Shown here piece after piece: positions 1-9,489 of a DNA stretch of 64,000 nucleotides. The translations under genes were made by a program, and so were the position numbers. The notes below the pieces were generated by a model. It searched no databases. It was not told the DNA's origin and saw only the letters and a program-made list of their open reading frames with translations. This DNA comes from CAVVFX01 sp963747535. GTDB taxonomy: Bacteria; Acidobacteriota; Terriglobia; Bryobacterales; Bryobacteraceae. Position 1 is the stretch's first letter; every line of letters starts with the position of its first letter. Location: the NCBI GenBank assembly GCA_963747535.1, contig CAVVFX010000011.1:310001-374000 (forward strand). Direction: 5' to 3'.

Positions 1-351
1 ACTGCTGGAAGTGGTAGAGGGCGAGCCACAATAATACGAGCGGCTTCGGCTGCGCTCGGCGCGACACTGCGCCGGCAGCCCTCCGAGACGAAATGTACTC
101 GTGTTCGCGCCGGTAGCTGTTCCGGCGGAGCCGCCGCGAGGATCGATCACTCTACGCAGGGCGACAAGGGAGAATCAGCTTCCCATATCGCCGTTTATCC
201 GGCCACTTGACGTTACGGCCACGTGGGTTACCTCCGGATGCCAGCCAACCGCCCGGAATGCGATCGATGATTTCGGATGCGAGGTTCCGAGGAAATCGGT
301 AGCGATGTTCGAGCCAAGGCGGGGTTGCTTGCCGCACGAGCACTCCGGCGT
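1..351. other. stretch without a convincing gene
   Basis: No reading frame here has a recognisable family signature. The short open frames overlap one another on both strands, as expected for GC-rich noncoding DNA. It lies downstream of the last gene of the minus-strand operon, so it may hold its terminator, but I see no clear stem followed by a T-run. Confidence 0.4.
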
Positions 352-1260
352 TTAGAAAAGCGGGCCGGACAGCCTGATCGAGAGCAACCCGTTCGTGGGC
401 ATAGCCCTAGGCGTCGTCGCCGTGAGTTCGTAGCGCAAAGTGAGCGCGAATTTCCCGACCGTCCTCGCTCGGCCAAAGGACACGCCGGGTCGAAAGCCGT
501 TTGCAGTATTGTGCTGCGAAACGCCATTGACGAATGATTCGCCGCCGTAGTCGTAGTTCGCGCCAATTCCTACAAACATTCGCTTGCCGAGGTTGTGACT
601 GTAGTGGGCCGAGAATACCCCCAGCGGGTGTTGTGAGAGTCGATTGTTTCCCTGGAACGCATTGTTATTGGTAAATAAACGCGCCCCGGCGTACAGGTCG
701 AGCCATGACACGCCTTTATCCGGGGTTAAATCCAGATTCACGACAGGGTAGAAGGCCCAACGATTCGCTCCTGTGTTCACTGGGGAATTGCGATCGTAGG
801 AACCGAGCGGAGCGTTAACCGTAAGGTGAACGCTCGAGTACGATTGTGGAATCGCCTGAGCAAACTGTTCCCTAGTGAGCGCTGGAGCCCCGAAAATATT
901 TGCATGGAAGGTGACCGACGGGTCGATGAATCCGGACGTTTCCAGCTTGCCAAGAGGCCCGTTGACGTTGACGCTGGCGTAGCCCCCAGTCAGCCCCACA
1001 CCACCGTATCTGCCGGCCAATGGGAACGACCACAGGCCGGTGATCACTCCGAAGCGGCTGATCGCTTCGTTGTTGGGCAACGAAAGATCCGACTCGGACG
1101 CGGTCTCCGAGTTGGCCGTTACGAAATCGACGAATGCCGATGCTGCATTTACAGGCGTGTTGAGATAGTCGCGCGCTCCTTGGGCCGTCGTGGTCACAGG
1201 GATGAACGTTACGAACGCTGCAACGATGGCTAATGGCGTCTTTGGCAGCGGCGGCTTCAT
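352..1260 (-). CDS. MetA-pathway/phenol-type outer-membrane protein
   Basis: Predicted outer-membrane beta-barrel of about 302 residues. The start chosen is the ATG at 1260 (MKPPLPKTPLAIVAAF), which gives a signal peptide ending near TTTAQ and a 7-bp gap to the upstream dehydrogenase. A longer frame to 1308 would overlap that gene and add a charged N-terminus. The mature part alternates short polar and aromatic stretches and ends in a terminal Phe (LSIRLSGPLF), typical of barrels. The pattern resembles the phenol-degradation MetA-like family (PF13557), whose members are thought to help hydrophobic substrates cross the outer membrane. As the last gene of an operon with a P450 system, an uptake role is plausible, but substrate and function are inferred. 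Confidence 0.72.
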   Translation of the reverse strand: MKPPLPKTPLAIVAAFVTFIPVTTTAQGARDYLNTPVNAASAFVDFVTANSETASESDLSLPNNEAISRFGVITGLWSFPLAGRYGGVGLTGGYASVNVNGPLGKLETSGFIDPSVTFHANIFGAPALTREQFAQAIPQSYSSVHLTVNAPLGSYDRNSPVNTGANRWAFYPVVNLDLTPDKGVSWLDLYAGARLFTNNNAFQGNNRLSQHPLGVFSAHYSHNLGKRMFVGIGANYDYGGESFVNGVSQHNTANGFRPGVSFGRARTVGKFALTLRYELTATTPRAMPTNGLLSIRLSGPLF

Positions 1261-1267
1261 CCACCGT

Positions 1268-2314
1268 TTACGCTTCGGAGAACTGGACAACCACCTTGAT
1301 ATCGTCATCCCTCCTCTGGACTGCGCTTGCGAAGTTCTCCGGCCGCTCTCTTCTGGTAATCAGCCGCTCCAACCACGAACGGTCTGCCCTGGCCAGAGCT
1401 TCGCCGGCCTTATACCAGTGCCGCTTGTTGGCATTGACGCTGCCGACGACGACGTTGTTCTTCAGGACGGCCCCAGCGGCAATATCGGCAGTGGTGGCCC
1501 CGTTGCTCCGGCCGCCGCTGCCGATGCCCGTAAGACAGATAATGCCGCCGGCCGCGACTTCCTGTAAGGAGTCGGATATGACCGGTCCGGCGCCGGTGCA
1601 TTCGATGATAATGTCTGGCTGGAACCCGACGCTGGCGATACTACCGGCATGGTACGTGGCGCCCAGAGCCCGCACGAGGTCAGGCTTGAGACCGGAATCG
1701 ACGCGATCGAGAACATGAACGTCTAATCCGCGCTGCACTCCGAGCATTGCCGCCAGCAAGCCGATTGGACCTGCGCCGGTTACAAGCACCGTCCTCGGTT
1801 CCCAAAAGGCGCGCCGGCCGATCGTGTCGACCTGCTCCCACGCCTTTGTGACGACGGTCGTTGGCTCCAGCAAAACGCCCAGGAGACCGAGCGAACTGTC
1901 AACCTTCATCGCGTACTCAGACTCGATTCGCCAGCGTTCCGACATGAATCCGTCAATCTGTTTGATACCACGCTCAGTGTACTGGCCGTTGCGGCACATG
2001 TCCCATTCCCCTACGGCGCAGTTTGGGCAGGGAACGGGGTCGGGGCGACGAACGATGCCGACCACCAAATCACCCTTCTGGAGCCTGCCCGCCGAGTCTG
2101 GTTCCAGGACACGGCCGAGGGATTCGTGGCCAAGTATGAGCCGGGTCTTGCCGGGAGGCGCCCATCCGTATTTCCCCTCGATAATCTCAACGTCGGTGCC
2201 GCAAACTCCAACCGCGATAGTCTCGACGAGTACCGAGCCTTGGCCATCCGGCTCCTGGACTTCTTCCCACCTGGCGCTGCCAGATTTTTTCGGTTCAACA
2301 GTGATTGCCCTCAT
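1268..2314 (-). CDS. zinc-dependent glucose/alcohol dehydrogenase
   Basis: Cytosolic medium-chain dehydrogenase of 348 residues, about the size of archaeal-type glucose 1-dehydrogenases. The N-terminal GroES-like domain carries the catalytic zinc ligands in GVCGTDVEIIEG and ILGHESLG. A structural-zinc cysteine cluster is visible in PCPNCAVGEWDMC. The Rossmann domain has the NAD(P) motif TGAGPIGLL near residue 180, and the C-terminal part resembles the glucose-dehydrogenase C-terminal family. The likely reaction is NAD(P)-dependent oxidation of an aldose or related alcohol. It starts 27 bp after the glycoside hydrolase stop and has an AGAGG-like ribosome site, so the two are probably cotranscribed. 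Glucose released by the hydrolase is a natural substrate guess, not proven. Confidence 0.85.
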   Translation of the reverse strand: MRAITVEPKKSGSARWEEVQEPDGQGSVLVETIAVGVCGTDVEIIEGKYGWAPPGKTRLILGHESLGRVLEPDSAGRLQKGDLVVGIVRRPDPVPCPNCAVGEWDMCRNGQYTERGIKQIDGFMSERWRIESEYAMKVDSSLGLLGVLLEPTTVVTKAWEQVDTIGRRAFWEPRTVLVTGAGPIGLLAAMLGVQRGLDVHVLDRVDSGLKPDLVRALGATYHAGSIASVGFQPDIIIECTGAGPVISDSLQEVAAGGIICLTGIGSGGRSNGATTADIAAGAVLKNNVVVGSVNANKRHWYKAGEALARADRSWLERLITRRERPENFASAVQRRDDDIKVVVQFSEA

Positions 2315-2341
2315 ACGTGCATCCTCTTTTTTCTTGGTTTG

Positions 2342-5122
2342 TTAATCGGTTGCGGTGCCTGCGTACACAGGCACCGCGGCTGCTGAGTCTTGGGCTCGCC
2401 CTACTTCGAGGCCTGGTTTATCAGCGTGGAAGCCTGGTTTCCCGACGTGCAGAAGGTGCTGAGGGTCCACACGACTGAAAATCTCGATCAGCATCGCGAC
2501 CAGGCCAGTCCATCCGGTCTGGTGGCTAGCACCAAGGCCGGCGCCGTTGTCGCCGTGGAAGTACTCGTAGAACAACAGGTAGTCCTTCCATTGGGGGTCG
2601 GTTTGGAATTTCTCTGTGCCTCCGAACACCGGACGCCTCCCTGACTTATCCCGCAGGAAGATGCCGGTCAGGCGGTCGGAAATCTCCCGCGCCACCTGGA
2701 ACAGGTTCATCAAATTTCCCGAGCCGGTGGGACACTCTATCTTGAAGTTGTCACCATAATACAAATAGAACTGCAGTAAGGCGCGAATCAGTAGGACGTT
2801 CATCGGCATCCATACGGGCCCGCGCCAGTTCGAATTCCCGCCAAACATGCCGTTGTCGGACTCCGCAGGAAGATACTTCACCCGGTATTCCTGGCCAGCC
2901 ACATGGACAATATAGGGATGGTCTTCATGGTAACGGGAAAGGGCCCGGACGCCATAGGGGCTTAAGAATTCCTTCTCGTCGAGCACGCGCGTCAGGATGC
3001 GGCGCAGCCGATCCTCATCCACGAGTGCAGCTATATCGCGATTTGCGTGTCCCGAGTGACCCAACCCGGTCGCATGGATGCTATTGCGCAGCTCGGGCAT
3101 ACGCTGCACCCGTTCTTGCAGGACGTTCGCCACTCGTGGCATCCGTTCGAGCTGCCACGGCTCGATTATTGTGGTGGCACATAAGGGCAGCAGGCCCACG
3201 ATGGAGCGCACCTTTAGCCGTTTGGCGCTACCGTCCGGCAAACGCAGCATGTCGTAGTAGAAACCATCCTCGTCGTCCCACATCCCGTCGGGGCCCATTT
3301 GATTCATGGCGACCGCAATCCAGATAAAGTGCTCTGCAAACTTCACGGCCATGTCTTCGTAAAAAGGGTGATAGGCTGTCAACTCCACGGCGATTTCCAA
3401 CATGTTCTGGGCGAACATGCAGACCCACGCAGTGCCGTCAGCTTGCTGGAGGCTTCCACCGGTCGGCAGCGGCGAGCTGCGGTCAAAGACGCCAATGTTG
3501 TCCAGCCCGAGGAAGCCGCCTTCAAAGAGGTTATTGCCGAAGCGGTCTTTGCGGTTCACCCACCAACTGAAGTTCAGCATCAGCTTCGGAAATGAGCGCT
3601 TGAGGAACTCGATGTCGCCTTTGCCACGCAGTACCTGTTCGGTACGGTACAGGAAAATCGAGGCCCAGGCGTGTACCGGCGGATTGACGTCGCTGAAGTT
3701 CCACTCATAGGCCGGAATTTGCCCGGTCGGATGCAGGTAGAACTCCTGCAGCATCAGGTCAAGCTGTTCTTTGGCAAACTCGGTGTCGACCGCGGCTAGC
3801 GCGATGGTGTGAAACGCCAAATCCCATGCCGCATACCATGGGTACTCCCACTTGTCGGGCATCGAGACGACGTGTTGATTCACCATGTGGAACCAATCGC
3901 GATTTCGCATGGACCGGCCACCGGGCTTGATTGGATCGATACCGTGTTCTTCGAGCCATTGGTGGACATCGAAAAAGAAGTACTGCTTGGTCCATAGCAT
4001 TCCGGCCAGCGCCTGCCGGATAACCAGAGCTTCATCCTCGCCTGCACGTTCAGGAGTTATGGACTTATAGAAGGCATCGGCCTCCTCCAGGCGGGTCTGC
4101 AGGGTTGCGCTGAAGCTCGTGAAAGGATGGCCGATTTCATCCGGCGCCAGATCGGTTAGCCGCACACGGATTGTGGCCGTCTCTCCTGCTCCCACGGTCA
4201 ATGGATAATGCGCGGCGGATTTCGTTCCCGCCTTCCCGGGGTTCACTGCATTGTGATTACCGCCGACCACATAATTGTTGATTCCGTCTTTGACGTAAGG
4301 CGATAGGTTGGGTGTGCCGAAGACCCGCTCGTTGTTCGTCTCATTTTCCGTGAACAGCAGCGAAACATCTCCCTCACAGTACAAATAGCGCACACCCAGT
4401 TGGGCATGGGACGCCGCCACCACTTTCCAGCCGTCTTTGCCTGCGAGCTGTCTTAGCGAAGGCTTGGGTGTACCTGACCACCAGGTCCAGCTATTGCGAA
4501 ACCACAGGCTCGGCAGGAGATGGATTTTGGCCGGCTCAGGTCCGCGATTCACCACGCTGATCTGAACCAGCAGGTCTTCTGGAGCGTACTTGGCATATTC
4601 CACGAAGACGTCGAAGTAGCGGTCTTCGTCGAAGACACCCGTCTCCAGCAGTTCGTACTCCATCTCGTGACGGGAACGACGCCCGTTCGTCTCGATCAGA
4701 TCGACGTAGGGGAACTCCGCCTGTGGACACTTGTACAGGTATTTCATGTACGAATGTGTCGGCGCGCTGTCGAGGTAGAAGTAGTATTCCTTAACGTCCT
4801 CACCGTGGTTGCCCTGGCCGTTGGTCAGGCCGAACAGACGTTCTTTAAGGATGGGGTCTTTGCCGTTCCACAGGGCCAAACTGAAACATAACAACTGCTG
4901 GTCGTCGGTGATGCCCGCGAGACCATCCTCGCCCCAGTGATAGGCGCGGGATCGGGCCTGGTCATGAGTGAAGTAATCCCAGGCATTACCATCCTCGCTG
5001 TAGTCCTCGCGGACCGTACCCCACTGCCGCTCGCTCAGATACGGGCCCCACTTCTTCCAGGGAATCCCGATTGTGCGAGCTTCCTGTAGCCTGACGGCCT
5101 CGGCACCCATGTTTTCGTTCAA
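2342..5122 (-). CDS. GH63/MGH1-like glycoside hydrolase (glucosidase)
   Basis: Large enzyme of 926 residues matching bacterial GH63-type/mannosylglycerate-hydrolase-like proteins: an N-terminal beta-sandwich followed by an (alpha/alpha)6 barrel. Barrel segments include WYAAWDLAFHTIAL near residue 430 and the C-terminal SNWRGPVWMPMN and GASHQTGWTGLVA. No signal peptide is visible, so it should act in the cytoplasm. The start is a TTG at 5122 preceded by AAGGAAG with a 6-base spacer. The first ATG, four codons in, is too far from that site. It lies 20 bp after the DUF4136 gene and 27 bp before the dehydrogenase. Family members remove terminal glucose or mannose from oligosaccharides or glycosylated compounds; the exact substrate cannot be read from sequence. 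Confidence 0.85.
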   Translation of the reverse strand: MNENMGAEAVRLQEARTIGIPWKKWGPYLSERQWGTVREDYSEDGNAWDYFTHDQARSRAYHWGEDGLAGITDDQQLLCFSLALWNGKDPILKERLFGLTNGQGNHGEDVKEYYFYLDSAPTHSYMKYLYKCPQAEFPYVDLIETNGRRSRHEMEYELLETGVFDEDRYFDVFVEYAKYAPEDLLVQISVVNRGPEPAKIHLLPSLWFRNSWTWWSGTPKPSLRQLAGKDGWKVVAASHAQLGVRYLYCEGDVSLLFTENETNNERVFGTPNLSPYVKDGINNYVVGGNHNAVNPGKAGTKSAAHYPLTVGAGETATIRVRLTDLAPDEIGHPFTSFSATLQTRLEEADAFYKSITPERAGEDEALVIRQALAGMLWTKQYFFFDVHQWLEEHGIDPIKPGGRSMRNRDWFHMVNQHVVSMPDKWEYPWYAAWDLAFHTIALAAVDTEFAKEQLDLMLQEFYLHPTGQIPAYEWNFSDVNPPVHAWASIFLYRTEQVLRGKGDIEFLKRSFPKLMLNFSWWVNRKDRFGNNLFEGGFLGLDNIGVFDRSSPLPTGGSLQQADGTAWVCMFAQNMLEIAVELTAYHPFYEDMAVKFAEHFIWIAVAMNQMGPDGMWDDEDGFYYDMLRLPDGSAKRLKVRSIVGLLPLCATTIIEPWQLERMPRVANVLQERVQRMPELRNSIHATGLGHSGHANRDIAALVDEDRLRRILTRVLDEKEFLSPYGVRALSRYHEDHPYIVHVAGQEYRVKYLPAESDNGMFGGNSNWRGPVWMPMNVLLIRALLQFYLYYGDNFKIECPTGSGNLMNLFQVAREISDRLTGIFLRDKSGRRPVFGGTEKFQTDPQWKDYLLFYEYFHGDNGAGLGASHQTGWTGLVAMLIEIFSRVDPQHLLHVGKPGFHADKPGLEVGRAQDSAAAVPVYAGTATD

Positions 5123-5142
5123 TGGAGACTTCCTTAGCTTGC

Positions 5143-5643
5143 TTATTTTTTGGATGGCGGAGGGTACTTCTCGAACATTTTCGAGATCTTCTTCTCAATC
5201 AGGGGAAGATTTTTGTCGGGGTTGTCGGTCAATACTTCCTCCGCAATACCCCACCAAACGGCCTTTTTCAATTGCGGGTCTGCGAGCTGAACTACGAGAG
5301 TGCCTTGTTTGATAACTGGAGTTTTGAGATAACCCTGAATCGGATAGGCGAGCTTGTTTCCAGCGCCACAGAAAACAATGAGGCTGGGATTTGCGTCTAT
5401 CCCCACCGGCTGCAATCCCTTACCCTGCAGAGCGCTGTCGAGGTTCTCAATGAGATGGTACGGGTCGGGAGTCTTCGGCTGCGAGGCTGCCCAGGCATAG
5501 GTCTTGTACTTGGAAAAGTCCGTTCCTCGCACCCAGTCCACTTTAACTTCAGACTTCCCGTAGGGAACGACATCCTGGGCGATGGATACCAAAGGTGTCA
5601 GGCACAGAATGCCTATCGTCAGGCGTTGGAAAGTAACTCTCAT
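5143..5643 (-). CDS. DUF4136-like exported protein
   Basis: Protein of 166 residues. The ATG at 5643 gives MRVTFQRLTIGILCLTPLVS, a clear signal peptide ending near IAQ, and follows a GAGGAA ribosome site; the upstream extension to 5838 lies inside the alcohol dehydrogenase gene. The mature part has the features of DUF4136: a VDWVRGTDFSKYKTYAW stretch near the N-terminus and a paired helix near the end (NLPLIEKKISKMFEKYPP). Such proteins are small periplasmic or lipoprotein-like factors without assigned function. No lipobox cysteine is visible. It sits 11 bp after the alcohol dehydrogenase, within the operon. Confidence 0.8.
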   Translation of the reverse strand: MRVTFQRLTIGILCLTPLVSIAQDVVPYGKSEVKVDWVRGTDFSKYKTYAWAASQPKTPDPYHLIENLDSALQGKGLQPVGIDANPSLIVFCGAGNKLAYPIQGYLKTPVIKQGTLVVQLADPQLKKAVWWGIAEEVLTDNPDKNLPLIEKKISKMFEKYPPPSKK

Positions 5644-5654
5644 GGGTTCCTCGA

Positions 5655-6704
5655 TCAATTGTTCGGAGTAATGACCGCCCGGCCTTGAATCTTGCCATCG
5701 TGCAGGAGCCGGTAAGCCTCGGCTGCGCGCTCCAGCGGGAAGTGCTCGACCAGCATCCGGATCTTTCCCGTCTGGGCCAGGCTGACGACCTCCATGAGCT
5801 CCGGGATCGAGCCCCAGTAAGGCGAGGCGACGGAGCATTCTTTCGCCGGGCTGTGGAAGTTGACGGGTAGCGCCCCGCCGCCGAGACCGACAATCGTCAC
5901 GTGTCCGAGCACCCGTGAGATTTGCGTCGCAGTCTCCAGGGTCGGCTTCACGCCTACCATGTCGAGAACGAGGTTGGCGCCCTGGCCGCGGGTGATCTCC
6001 TTGATCCGCTTGACTGCGCCATCGCCGGAGAGCAGCACCTCGTCGGCGCCCATCTTCCTGGCTGTTTCGAGCTTGTCGGGCGAAGTGTCCATCGCGATGA
6101 CGGTCACGGCAGCGCTCAGCGCTTTCAACACCTGGATCGCCATCTGGCCGAGGCCGCCGGCGCCGATCACGACGGCGGTGGACCCTGGTCCGAGCAGGTG
6201 GATCGACCGTTTCACGGCGTGATAACTGGTGAGCGCCGCGTCGGTGAGCGGAGCAGCTTCGCGCGGGTCAAGGGTGCCCAACGGGAGCAGAAAGCGCGTG
6301 GATGGGACGACCATGTAGTTGGCCATGCCGCCGTCTCGCCCGAGGCCGCCTGGTTTGCCTTGGCCGGGGTTCTCGCAGTAGTTCTCTATTCCTATCCGGC
6401 AGTTTGGGCAGGTGCCGCAACCCCAGGGGCCGTACACGACCACCGGGTCGCCGACCGCGAAGCCTGTCGCGCCAGACCCGAGCTGCTCGACCCAGCCTGC
6501 GTTTTCATGGCCGAGGGTAAAGGGAAGCGGGAACCCCGGCGTGTCTGCAGGTGTCTCCAATATATGAAGGTCAGAGTGGCAGGCGCCCGCTCCCCCGATC
6601 TTTATCAGGACCTGCCCCGGCCCGGGCTTGGGCAGCTTAACTTCACGGAGCACGGCCGGCTTCTGCAACTCGACGAATTGGAATGCTTGCATTGTTGTCG
6701 CCAT
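5655..6704 (-). CDS. NAD(P)-dependent zinc alcohol dehydrogenase
   Basis: Medium-chain dehydrogenase of 349 residues. The start is the ATG at 6704 (MATTMQAFQ), placed by a strong AAAGGAG site; an upstream in-frame ATG at 6731 would overlap the P450. Catalytic zinc ligands are visible in GAGACHSDLHIL and LGHENAGWVE, a four-cysteine structural zinc cluster in GCGTCPNCRIGIENYC, and the nucleotide motif in IGAGGLGQMA. The reaction is reversible oxidation of a primary or secondary alcohol. It directly follows the P450 (10 bp), so it probably oxidises the alcohol made by P450 hydroxylation. Confidence 0.9.
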   Translation of the reverse strand: MATTMQAFQFVELQKPAVLREVKLPKPGPGQVLIKIGGAGACHSDLHILETPADTPGFPLPFTLGHENAGWVEQLGSGATGFAVGDPVVVYGPWGCGTCPNCRIGIENYCENPGQGKPGGLGRDGGMANYMVVPSTRFLLPLGTLDPREAAPLTDAALTSYHAVKRSIHLLGPGSTAVVIGAGGLGQMAIQVLKALSAAVTVIAMDTSPDKLETARKMGADEVLLSGDGAVKRIKEITRGQGANLVLDMVGVKPTLETATQISRVLGHVTIVGLGGGALPVNFHSPAKECSVASPYWGSIPELMEVVSLAQTGKIRMLVEHFPLERAAEAYRLLHDGKIQGRAVITPNN

Positions 6705-6714
6705 TTTGTCTCCT

Positions 6715-8025
6715 TTAGTCTTGTATCCCATCGCAGTCGATCAACAGGTGTCTCGGGCCGCGGAAGACATTGCTCGGCCTGTAAGGCGGCGGGTCGACGA
6801 CGAGCCGTGGGTTCTTCACGCGGCGGAGGAAGTTCTCCAATGCGAGGTTTACCTCCAGTCGCGCGAGCGGACCGCCGAAGCAGGTGTGGATGCCGCTGCC
6901 CCATCCGAAGTGCTCGTTATCCCTGCGTTGGGGATCGAATTTATCCGGGTTTGGGAACCGGCTTGGGTCGCGGTTCGCAGCGCCGTACATGAGGAAGACG
7001 GCGGAACCCTTCGGGATGACGGTGCCACCGACTTCGATGTCGGCGAGGGCGGACCGGCTGGGAAAGAACTGGACCGCCGACTCTAGGCGCAGGACCTCCT
7101 CGATAGTGCCGGGGATCAACTCCGGCCGGTCGCGCACAAGCTCGAAGGACCCGGGGTTCCGCAGCAGGGTCAGCACGCAGTGGGAGATTGTGTTGACCGT
7201 GGAATCATGGCCGGCGACCAGCAGCAGCGTCGCATTGGACGCGGCCTCCTTGGGAGACATGGGCCCGTCGGGGCCGTCGTCGTTCACCATCTTCGAGAGC
7301 ATGCTCTCACCGGGCTTGCGGAGAAACCCCTCGATCAGTCCGGCCAGGTACTTCACGAGTTCTGCGGAGCTAGCTTTTGCCTTCTCAAAACGGGCTTTTC
7401 CCTCTTCGGTGGCCGCCTCCGGGCCCAAGTCCACGCCCGCCATAAGGTCATGGATCCAGGCGTGAAAGGTGGGTTCGTCCTCCAGCGGAACGCCCAGGAT
7501 CTTGCAAATAACCGCCACGGGCACCGGGTACGCATAATCGTCGACGACGTCGATTCGGGTCTTGCCCTTGGCTTTGTCCAGCAATTTGTTGCAGAGCTTG
7601 TCAATGTCCGGCTCCATACTCGGAATCAGGTCTGGCGTGTGGGGAGGACCGAAGTGCCGCATCGCCTGGCGACGCGCTCGATCATGGTCGGGCGGGTCGG
7701 CCGTGATCATACTCGGCTCCCTACCGTACGCCTTCATGTGATCGGCCCCCGCCGGCGCTTCCGCCCCCGCTGCCGGCTTGGCCGACAAGGGACTATGACT
7801 CATGTTGGAGCTAACCCGGGGGTCGTGGGCTAGGGCCAAGAGTTCCCGGTATCCCGTGACGACGTAAAGGCCCTTCGCCACCTGTGCCACTGGCGTCTTC
7901 CTGAGCTCATCGAAGAATGGGTATGGATTGGGGCGGTTCTCGAATTTCATCGCCTCTACCCAGGCGATCTCCGGTGTCATTGATCCTGGCTTTATGGGTG
8001 CTGGTTTCACGCGTGCTGGTGTCAT
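6715..8025 (-). CDS. cytochrome P450
   Basis: Soluble bacterial P450 of 436 residues, normal for class I enzymes. The I-helix oxygen-binding motif AGHDST lies near residue 270, the K-helix ExxR as EVLRLES near 318, and the heme-thiolate loop FGWGSGIHTCFGG near 380 with the ligand cysteine present. There is no membrane anchor. The start at 8025 follows AGGAGATAGG. It is encoded with a ferredoxin and an FAD ferredoxin reductase immediately upstream, so all three parts of the electron chain are present: NAD(P)H to reductase to ferredoxin to P450. The substrate is unknown; the dehydrogenase and outer-membrane protein downstream suggest catabolism of a hydrophobic compound. Confidence 0.95.
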   Translation of the reverse strand: MTPARVKPAPIKPGSMTPEIAWVEAMKFENRPNPYPFFDELRKTPVAQVAKGLYVVTGYRELLALAHDPRVSSNMSHSPLSAKPAAGAEAPAGADHMKAYGREPSMITADPPDHDRARRQAMRHFGPPHTPDLIPSMEPDIDKLCNKLLDKAKGKTRIDVVDDYAYPVPVAVICKILGVPLEDEPTFHAWIHDLMAGVDLGPEAATEEGKARFEKAKASSAELVKYLAGLIEGFLRKPGESMLSKMVNDDGPDGPMSPKEAASNATLLLVAGHDSTVNTISHCVLTLLRNPGSFELVRDRPELIPGTIEEVLRLESAVQFFPSRSALADIEVGGTVIPKGSAVFLMYGAANRDPSRFPNPDKFDPQRRDNEHFGWGSGIHTCFGGPLARLEVNLALENFLRRVKNPRLVVDPPPYRPSNVFRGPRHLLIDCDGIQD

Positions 8026-8085
8026 GGGTCCTATCTCCTATTTCTGTTTCGCTCTGTACTCTCGGCGCTTCGTGTTGCCCACCCG

Positions 8086-9489
8086 TCAGCGCTTTTTCGG
8101 ACGGTACTCGGCTCCCCGTTCGGTCGGGTCGTGGCCGGTCAAGACGACGTCGGGAACCGCCGTGGGGGCGCGAGGGTCCGGGAACCGGGCCGGGATTGCC
8201 TTCATGCCATTAGCCTGGTCGTAGCCCGGCGGAGGGGGCGGGAACGGAGCCGATCGCTCGATCATTGCCCCGTAGTACTCCAGCCACTTGCCGTGATTGA
8301 AGGTAACGGCGGCGACGATGCGGCCTCGGCGACCGTAGGCGGCGGCGAAGCGGCGATCCTTGACGGAGCCCTGTGTAATGACGATCTCGTCGCCGAAGGG
8401 GCCCACGCCGACGCCCTTGATGTTGACGCCGAACTGGCCTGACCAGAAGGCGGGTAAAGGGAGGTGCGGCCGGCGGTCGGGCTCAAGGCTCACCATGTTG
8501 TGCGCCGCGATCCTGCCGCCCAACACGGCATTGTCCCAATGCTCCAGTACGAGAAACTGGTAGTCGTACAGCACGTGGGGGGCGCGTGCGATATCGCCCG
8601 CGACGAAGATGTTGTCGGTCACCACCCCATTGATGTCGAAGGCGCGCAAGCCCGCGTCGCAGCCAACGCCCCAAAAGCCGCTGGCCAGTCCAGCACCCTC
8701 CAGCCATTCGGTGTTGCGGATCGAACCGAGCGACGCCACCACCACGTCGACGTCGAGAGTGGTGCCGTCGGAGAGTCGGGCACGCCGCACGTGTCCGTCC
8801 GCGTCTCCCTCCAGCGCCTCGACTGAGACGCCGGTGCGAAGGTCAACTCCGTGGTCCCTCTGCATCTCGGCGGCGATTTCGCCGATCACACCTCCGAGCG
8901 CGCCGACGAGCGGAGCGTCGGCGCGCTCAGCGACGGTCACGGCGAGACCGAGATCGCGACAGACCGAGGCCATCTCCGAGCCGATGAAGCCGGCGCCCAC
9001 GATCAGGACCCGCCGGGGCCCGGCCGCTAACGCCGCCTGCAGTTGGTGCGCCTCATCAGATGTTCGCAGCGTGAAGACGCCCTTCAGTGCAGCCTCCTTG
9101 GGGTTGAACCATGGTCGCGCACGGGTGCCGGTCGCGATCAGCAGGCGGTCGAACGGAACCCGGTCGCCATTGGCCAGAAGCACCTGCTTGCTGGCCCGGT
9201 CGAGACCGGTGGCTGCCACGCCGAGCCGCCACTCCGCATCGACCTCACGCGTGCGCGGAAGCTTGGTGTGGTCGGCGGGCACCCACCCCTTCAGCACCTG
9301 CTTGGAGAGTGGGGGCCGATCGTATGGTTCGTGCTTCTCATCCCCGATAATGGTCAGCTTTCCGTTGAAGCCCTCGTCACGCAAGGCTTCGGCTGCGCGG
9401 AGCCCGGCCAGGGAGGCGCCAACGATAACGATCCGGCCGTGAGTTTTAAATTCCGTTACCAGGTCTGCTACGAGTGGCGAGGCCTTCAC
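8086..9489 (-). CDS. FAD-dependent ferredoxin reductase
   Basis: Flavoprotein of 467 residues of the ferredoxin-reductase type serving P450s. The FAD-binding dinucleotide fold is seen in IVIVGASLAGLRAAEAL, the NAD(P)H fold in RVLIVGAGFIGSEMASV and the second flavin motif in NIFVAGDIAR. The start chosen is the GTG at 9489, which overlaps the TGA of the ferredoxin gene (GTGA), a translational-coupling arrangement. An ATG further upstream at 9543 would lie deep inside the ferredoxin gene. The overlap implies that reductase and ferredoxin are made in fixed ratio to feed the P450. Confidence 0.9.
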   Translation of the reverse strand: MKASPLVADLVTEFKTHGRIVIVGASLAGLRAAEALRDEGFNGKLTIIGDEKHEPYDRPPLSKQVLKGWVPADHTKLPRTREVDAEWRLGVAATGLDRASKQVLLANGDRVPFDRLLIATGTRARPWFNPKEAALKGVFTLRTSDEAHQLQAALAAGPRRVLIVGAGFIGSEMASVCRDLGLAVTVAERADAPLVGALGGVIGEIAAEMQRDHGVDLRTGVSVEALEGDADGHVRRARLSDGTTLDVDVVVASLGSIRNTEWLEGAGLASGFWGVGCDAGLRAFDINGVVTDNIFVAGDIARAPHVLYDYQFLVLEHWDNAVLGGRIAAHNMVSLEPDRRPHLPLPAFWSGQFGVNIKGVGVGPFGDEIVITQGSVKDRRFAAAYGRRGRIVAAVTFNHGKWLEYYGAMIERSAPFPPPPPGYDQANGMKAIPARFPDPRAPTAVPDVVLTGHDPTERGAEYRPKKR

